The position numbers were made by a program, and so were the translations under genes. From contig JAJDTL010000040.1 of the NCBI GenBank assembly GCA_022827195.1, forward strand, positions 1-64,000: a DNA stretch of 64,000 bases, in the 5' to 3' direction. Under the pieces are notes generated by a model. That model was not told the DNA's origin. It did not search any database and saw only the letters and a program-made list of their open reading frames with translations. Source of the DNA: Caldilineaceae bacterium. GTDB taxonomy: Bacteria; Chloroflexota; Anaerolineae; Caldilineales; Caldilineaceae. Shown one piece after another: positions 59,753 through 64,000 of this stretch. Numbering within the stretch: the first letter of the stretch is position 1; the number at the start of each line of letters is the position of its first letter.

Positions 59753-60607
59753 ATGCCGGCAGCACCCACTGATGAAAGCTTTGCGGATCGGGCGGAAGAG
59801 ATTCTGGCCGGGCAGCGGCGCGATGCGCGGCGCTTTGTTATGGGTGTGCGCGTGTCGTATGCATTGCTCTTGCTGGCGCTTGTCTATGCTTTCAGCGGCA
59901 CACACTTCACGTTTGCTGGTCTGCAGTTTACGACGATTTCGCTTGACTGGTCCTTCATTCGCAGCCACTGGTTCTTCATCTTCAACGGCGTTTGGCTGAC
60001 GATCCTGCTGTCGATTCTGTCGATCATCCTGGCGACGGGGCTCTCGCTGCTGGGAGCGCTGGGGCGCCTATCGAGATTTCCGCCCGCTTATGCCCTGGCG
60101 ACCTTCTACATTTCGCTGATTCGCGGCACGCCCCTGCTGCTCCAGGTCGTCTTCTTCTTCCTGGCACTGCCCCAGTTGGGCATCCGGCTCTCGGGTCTGG
60201 CAGCGGGAGTGCTTGCGCTGGGGCTGAACTACGGCGCGTACATGACGGAGATTATGCGGGCGGGCATCCAGTCTGTGGACGCAGGCCAGCGGGAGGCAGC
60301 CCAGGCGATGGGGTTGACCCACTTCCAGATTATGCGATACATCGTGCTGCCCCAGGCGCTGCGACTTGTCATTCCGCCGATTGGCAACCAGTTCATCGCC
60401 ATGCTGAAGGACACTTCGCTGATTTCGGTCACCGGCTTCGTCTGGGAGCTGCTGTGGCGGGCGCAGAAACAGGGGCGGGCCAATTTCCGCAGCCTGGAGG
60501 CGCTGCTGATTGCGGCTGTATTCTATTGGATCATCACTATCGTCTTCACGGCATTTCAGGCCCAGATTGAAACACGATTGTCGCGCGGCTTTCGCTCGGC
60601 TCTGTGA
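59753..60607 (+). CDS. Amino-acid ABC transporter permease
   Basis: The 284-aa protein has about five membrane helices and the HisMQ family EAA loop QREAAQAMGLTHFQIMRYIVLPQALRLVIPPIGNQFIAMLKDTSL (about residues 180-225). LIRGTPLLLQVVFFFLALPQLG near residue 123 is also typical. It pairs with the upstream binding protein. No ATPase gene lies next to it, so the ATPase must be encoded elsewhere or shared. Confidence 0.93.
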   Translation: MPAAPTDESFADRAEEILAGQRRDARRFVMGVRVSYALLLLALVYAFSGTHFTFAGLQFTTISLDWSFIRSHWFFIFNGVWLTILLSILSIILATGLSLLGALGRLSRFPPAYALATFYISLIRGTPLLLQVVFFFLALPQLGIRLSGLAAGVLALGLNYGAYMTEIMRAGIQSVDAGQREAAQAMGLTHFQIMRYIVLPQALRLVIPPIGNQFIAMLKDTSLISVTGFVWELLWRAQKQGRANFRSLEALLIAAVFYWIITIVFTAFQAQIETRLSRGFRSAL

Positions 60608-60654
60608 CGCGTTGGCGGGCATCGGACGAGGAATTCACACCAAGAGAAGGTTAA

Positions 60655-61761
60655 ATGACACAGGAAAAAACTCGAATCGGAATTATCGGCGTAGGCCAGA
60701 TCGGCAAGAAGCATGTCCGGGTGTATTCCGGGATGCCTCACGTGGAGATCGCGGCGATCGCCGACATCGACGAGGCCGAGGCCCGGCGTGTGGCCGGTGA
60801 GAATGGAATCGCCAGCGTTTACACCGATTTCCAACAACTGCTGGCGCGTGACGACATCGTGGCGGTGGACGTCTGCCTGCACAACAACTTCCATATGCCT
60901 GTTACGCTGGCGGCTCTGGAGGCGGGAAAGCATGTTTTCTGCGAAAAGCCGATGGCCGGCGCGTACGTCGACGCCGAGCGGATGTTGACGGCGGCCAGAG
61001 AGTGCGGACTGATGCTCTGCATCCAGAACCGGGAATACTTCTTCAACGAGACCAAAGCGGCCAAGGCCCTGATTGACGGCGGACACCTGGGTAGGCTATA
61101 CCACGCACGCTCGACGGGCCATCGGCGGCGCGGGCGGCCCTTTGTCGACGGGTACGGCACACCGTTTTTTGTGCAGAAGGAGACGGCCAGCGGCGGCGCG
61201 CTCTATGATATGGGCGTATATCACATTTCGGTCGTGCTGTATCTGCTTGGGAACCCGGACGTGCTGCGGATTTCTGGCAAGACGTACCAGGAGATGCCGA
61301 TGGACGCGTCGCGGCGGACCAAAAGCGGCTACAATGTGGAGGAGCTGGGGTTGGGCTTGGTGCGGCTGGCAGACAACATGACGCTGGACATTATCGAGGC
61401 GTGGGCCATTCAGTTGGACGCATTTGAAGGTGCGTTCGTCGTCGGAAGCGAGGGCGGCGTACGTTTGGAGCCGTTCGGCTACTTCCACAGCATCGGTGAC
61501 CTGGACCTTGATTCGAGAGTCAACCTCGACGGTTTCAACTTTCGGCTGCACAACGTACGCGGCCAGGGCGACGAATACGATGGTGAGCAGCAGCACTGGA
61601 TTGCTGCGGTGGAGGGTCGCGTCGAACTGCTACCGACGGCGGAGGTCGCGTTGAACTGCATGCTCATCTCGGAGGGCATCTACCTGTCCAACGAGCTGGG
61701 CCGCGAAGTGAGCGCGGACGAGGTGCGGGCGGCGTCCGTTTCCACCGCAGCATCGATCTGA
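60655..61761 (+). CDS. Gfo/Idh/MocA family oxidoreductase
   Basis: The 368-aa NAD(P)-dependent enzyme has the Rossmann motif [13 protein letters not shown] near residue 8, [31 protein letters not shown] with the EKP motif near residue 100, and a C-terminal alpha/beta domain with the [16 protein letters not shown] segment near residue 183. Such enzymes act on sugars or cyclitols. It lies 47 bases after the permease gene and may be cotranscribed, but the substrate is unknown. Confidence 0.92.
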   Translation: MTQEKTRIGIIGVGQIGKKHVRVYSGMPHVEIAAIADIDEAEARRVAGENGIASVYTDFQQLLARDDIVAVDVCLHNNFHMPVTLAALEAGKHVFCEKPMAGAYVDAERMLTAARECGLMLCIQNREYFFNETKAAKALIDGGHLGRLYHARSTGHRRRGRPFVDGYGTPFFVQKETASGGALYDMGVYHISVVLYLLGNPDVLRISGKTYQEMPMDASRRTKSGYNVEELGLGLVRLADNMTLDIIEAWAIQLDAFEGAFVVGSEGGVRLEPFGYFHSIGDLDLDSRVNLDGFNFRLHNVRGQGDEYDGEQQHWIAAVEGRVELLPTAEVALNCMLISEGIYLSNELGREVSADEVRAASVSTAASI

Positions 61762-61819
61762 CTTGGTGTTGGTCCTGCAGTCTCCGCCAGGGAGCGTGGT
61801 GGCAGCAGCGCTATTTGGA

Positions 61820-62551
61820 TTAAACGGCCTGGCAACGGATCAGACGTGCGGTTGTAGCAGAGAGATTGCGCACTGTCTGTGCTTCCCCGGGGGGGATGAA
61901 AGCGCCTTCGTGTCGCGCCGCCTGCAAAGACTCGCCACCGGCGGCAATCGAGACTTCGCCGCTCCAGACGAACCAGACGGACTCCTTGTCCGGTGATGCT
62001 GGCGATTCGACCTGTCCTCCCTCTCCCAGTTCAAAGTAGTCGAGTTTCATCTCCGCGGTACCCGTAGCAGGGGATGCGGGCGCCCATCCCTTGGTCTTAC
62101 CTCCAGGGCTCACATTACCCGAATCGAGTCGGTCAATTCGCACTTGCGTCTGGTGGTTCTCGGGCGGGCGCGGAGTCTCGCCTGTCTGCGAAGGGTCGCG
62201 TTCACCGCGGTAGAGGGCCTGGTCCGGCGGCGCCTGAAAGCTGATCAGGGTGGCCTCGGAATCGGTGGTGTTGACTGTGCCGTGCACTTCGGGCGAAGGC
62301 ACGTAGGCAAACTGGCCTTCGTGAATCGGCGTGTAGACGTCTCCCTGGCGGACGGAAACGCCGCCCTCGAGCACGACGAATATGTCTGCCGAGCCGTCGT
62401 GGAAGTGCTGAGGAAACTCTTCGCCGGGTTGGAAGACGGAGTAGTTCAAGGTAATGTGCTGCGCACCGGTAGAAGGGCCGACGAGATTGCGGGAATCGCC
62501 CTTGCCCATCTGGAAGGCGGCCGCCTGTCTGGCCGAGAGTAGAGTTGCCAT
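61820..62551 (-). CDS. Bicupin protein
   Basis: The 243-aa product has two cupin barrels. The first has EFPQHFHDGSADIFVVLEGGVSVRQGD near residue 45 with the metal His residues and Glu-like positions. The second, near residue 175, has GEGGQVESPASPDKESVWFVWSGEVSIAAGG, in which the usual His pair is not clear. AGGAG precedes the ATG at 62551. It lies after the PhyH gene on the same strand and may act with it. Function unknown. Confidence 0.75.
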   Translation of the reverse strand: MATLLSARQAAAFQMGKGDSRNLVGPSTGAQHITLNYSVFQPGEEFPQHFHDGSADIFVVLEGGVSVRQGDVYTPIHEGQFAYVPSPEVHGTVNTTDSEATLISFQAPPDQALYRGERDPSQTGETPRPPENHQTQVRIDRLDSGNVSPGGKTKGWAPASPATGTAEMKLDYFELGEGGQVESPASPDKESVWFVWSGEVSIAAGGESLQAARHEGAFIPPGEAQTVRNLSATTARLIRCQAV

Positions 62552-62704
62552 TCGTTCGTCTCCTGCGGACTGGATTCGGCTAAGTGGAAGGAGAGCCGCC
62601 GCATCGTTCGGGTCAAACAACGATCCGGCGCCCGGCTGCTTGGAAGACCCTCCTCGCAAGGCCTTCGCTGTTCACGAATAGTCTGGTTTGAAGAAGCGCA
62701 GCGC

Positions 62705-63598
62705 TCAGACTTCGTAGTGCGACCCGTCGGCCAGGTTACGTGCAGCGCGAACGGGGCGAAACAGGGTCCTGCGCAATGGCGGCATGGTTTCAACGAGCCT
62801 GGGGTCGGGGTCCCAGTCATGCCATTTGCTGTCGACAGTATTGTAGCAGCTGAATATGGCGACGCGATCATGTTCGCGGCTGGACCAAGGACGGGCGCTG
62901 TGGGTCAGCGATTCGGTGAAGATAAGAACGGAGCCGGCAGGGCAGGTGTAGCCCTCCCAGATCGGCGACCTCCGGTCATGAATTGCGTCGGGCGCAGCGT
63001 AGGCGGCCTTGTGGCTGCCGCTTACAAGGAGGGTACCGTCGCCCTCGCTGACGGGATTCAGCTCCCAGACGACTCGGGTAAGTCCTGCGTGCGCCTTGCC
63101 TGGAATGCAGTGGTAGAAGTGCGTGTCGCCGGGTAGGCGAAAGTAGCCGCTGCCGTTGTGAGGCGCGAACTGTCCGTCGCCTGCCTGGCGGTAGTAGAGG
63201 CTGCAGGACTCCATGCGGAAGCCGTAGCAGTCCTGCCGGGAGAGCGGCGGGAATGCGACGAATTCGTGCATGAAGCCGACGACGACGGGGTGATCCGCGA
63301 GACGCTGCATGGGGCCGCCAAGCGGTGAGCGGTCGTGCTCAGGGATCGAGTCGGGGTCACTTTGGAGCCGGAGACAAAAGTCGCGCATCTCTACCAGATC
63401 GTCCTCGGGCAGTACTCCAGGGATAAGAAGCCAGCCACGCGTGTCGAAGATGTACTTCTGTTCCTGGGTCAGGTTAACGACCGGCAGACCGTCGGCGTTG
63501 GCGACGGGGAAATCCTGCGCGCTCATGTCAAGTTGCTGGCCCAGGCTATGAGCGAATATGTAGGGAGCGTTCAGAGCTCCTCGATGGTCTGTTGACAT
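62705..63598 (-). CDS. Phytanoyl-CoA dioxygenase (PhyH) family protein
   Basis: The 297-aa Fe(II)/2-oxoglutarate-type protein has YIFDTRGWLLIPGVLPEDDLVEMRDFCLRL near residue 48, FAPHNGSGYFRLPGD near residue 158, VVWELNPVSEGDGTLLVSGSHKAAY near residue 190 and FTESLTHSARPW near residue 235 with the distal His. The near motif is HNG rather than HxD, common in this subgroup. Substrate unknown. The upstream gene of a likely two-gene operon with the bicupin. Confidence 0.85.
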   Translation of the reverse strand: MSTDHRGALNAPYIFAHSLGQQLDMSAQDFPVANADGLPVVNLTQEQKYIFDTRGWLLIPGVLPEDDLVEMRDFCLRLQSDPDSIPEHDRSPLGGPMQRLADHPVVVGFMHEFVAFPPLSRQDCYGFRMESCSLYYRQAGDGQFAPHNGSGYFRLPGDTHFYHCIPGKAHAGLTRVVWELNPVSEGDGTLLVSGSHKAAYAAPDAIHDRRSPIWEGYTCPAGSVLIFTESLTHSARPWSSREHDRVAIFSCYNTVDSKWHDWDPDPRLVETMPPLRRTLFRPVRAARNLADGSHYEV

Positions 63599-63878
63599 GG
63601 AATCGATGCCTCTCTCTGTCTCCTGGTTGGCTGGTTAGGCTGGAATCCGCAGGTATCGGAGACGTCAGCCTGCTATATGCTGGTATCATACATCAGTTAA
63701 CCGTGTGTAGAAAGGAGAAGTCGGGACAGGGAGCTACGCGAATGTACCTCAAGTCCATGCGTATGGCAGGCGAAACGCGATCTGGAATCCACCTCACCAG
63801 CCTACCAAATGGGGCGCACTCGGAATGGGCGAGCGCCGGCCTGCCACAATCTGGAACGGGCCATTCATCTCGCATATA

Positions 63879-64000
63879 ATGACGCGCGCGGTTGCCGTGG
63901 CAACATTGTTGTTCGCCCTTGCCTGCCTGAGCGGGTACCGATGCCGGGGCCCAGCCTCTTTTCGGCGACGGCGAAGCGGGCGGCATCTCCGGCTCAGGTC
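63879..64000 (+). CDS. Possible secreted protein, cut by window end
   Basis: A start at 63879 gives a basic N-terminus and a hydrophobic stretch (RAVAVATLLFALACLSG) like a signal peptide, open to the last base. No ribosome site is clear, and the start overlaps a TATAAT at 63875-63880, so this could instead be a promoter region. Confidence 0.3.
   Translation, partial: MTRAVAVATLLFALACLSGYRCRGPASFRRRRSGRHLRLR

Overview
This window is a GC-rich bacterial chromosome segment, probably from the phylum Chloroflexota (Caldilinea/Anaerolineae-like). I base that loosely on the mix of host genes and on Pro/Thr-rich 'TPT' linkers; no rRNA or other definitive marker is present. Host genes occupy about 1-9.7 kb and 46.1-64 kb. 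Between them lies a roughly 36.4-kb prophage inserted in the 3' half of a tRNA-Gln gene. A 49-bp perfect direct repeat (9676-9724 and 46065-46113) marks attL and attR.

Left host part: a formimino-THF cyclodeaminase-like gene overlaps a folD-like gene whose cyclohydrolase residues K54 and Q98 are replaced (one-carbon folate metabolism). After these come, on the minus strand, an RNase H-fold protein, a metallo-beta-lactamase-fold protein with altered metal ligands, a gap of about 1 kb, and a three-gene sugar-related operon (unknown 533-aa protein, sugar isomerase-like TIM barrel, SMP-30-like lactonase) ended by a strong terminator. Then come gltX and tRNA-Gln on the plus strand.

Prophage, left end (9.7-16.0 kb): an AT-richer cargo island, mostly on the plus strand and opposite to the phage genes. 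It encodes a ribbon-helix-helix protein, a membrane-anchored protein, an AIPR-family protein, a proteasome-like Ntn-hydrolase whose start codon places a serine exactly at the Thr1 position, and a coupled OLD-like ATPase/TOPRIM (DUF3226-like) pair. This looks like a phage-borne defence island and is the best candidate for an undescribed system.

Prophage, structural genes (16.3-39.9 kb, all minus strand, read right to left): terS, terL, unknown and membrane proteins, a tRNA-like gene, a portal-MuF fusion, capsid protease, HK97-type major capsid, connector and tail genes, a frameshifted tail-assembly chaperone, a tape measure protein with about 18 repeats of 42 residues, tail-tip proteins and an HNH nuclease. 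Two almost identical 50-bp modules, each with two 19-bp direct repeats spaced 22 bp, lie directly upstream of two sigma70-like promoters (TTGACG-N17-TATCTT and TTGACG-N17-TACTTT). These start the terminase and capsid transcripts. A small HTH-like gene on the plus strand, probably leaderless, starts from the other side of one module and is the natural candidate regulator.

Prophage, early genes (40.3-45.9 kb, minus strand): a tyrosine integrase, a winged-helix protein whose gene carries about twelve 21-bp palindromic repeats and a perfect 24-bp inverted repeat (a lambda-O-like initiator with an internal origin is the proposed reading), then a tightly overlapping chain of small genes ending at a strong terminator. 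No CI-like repressor, endolysin or excisionase was recognised.

Right host part: the tRNA-Gln terminator displaced by the prophage, an HMG-CoA reductase with an extra N-terminal domain, and a purine operon (purL-purQ-purC-purE-purK-purF-purD, with purS fused to purL). Next come tRNA-Glu, an unknown gene, an amino-acid ABC binding protein and permease without ATPase, a Gfo/Idh/MocA oxidoreductase, and a bicupin plus a PhyH-type dioxygenase. A possible secreted protein is cut by the window end.
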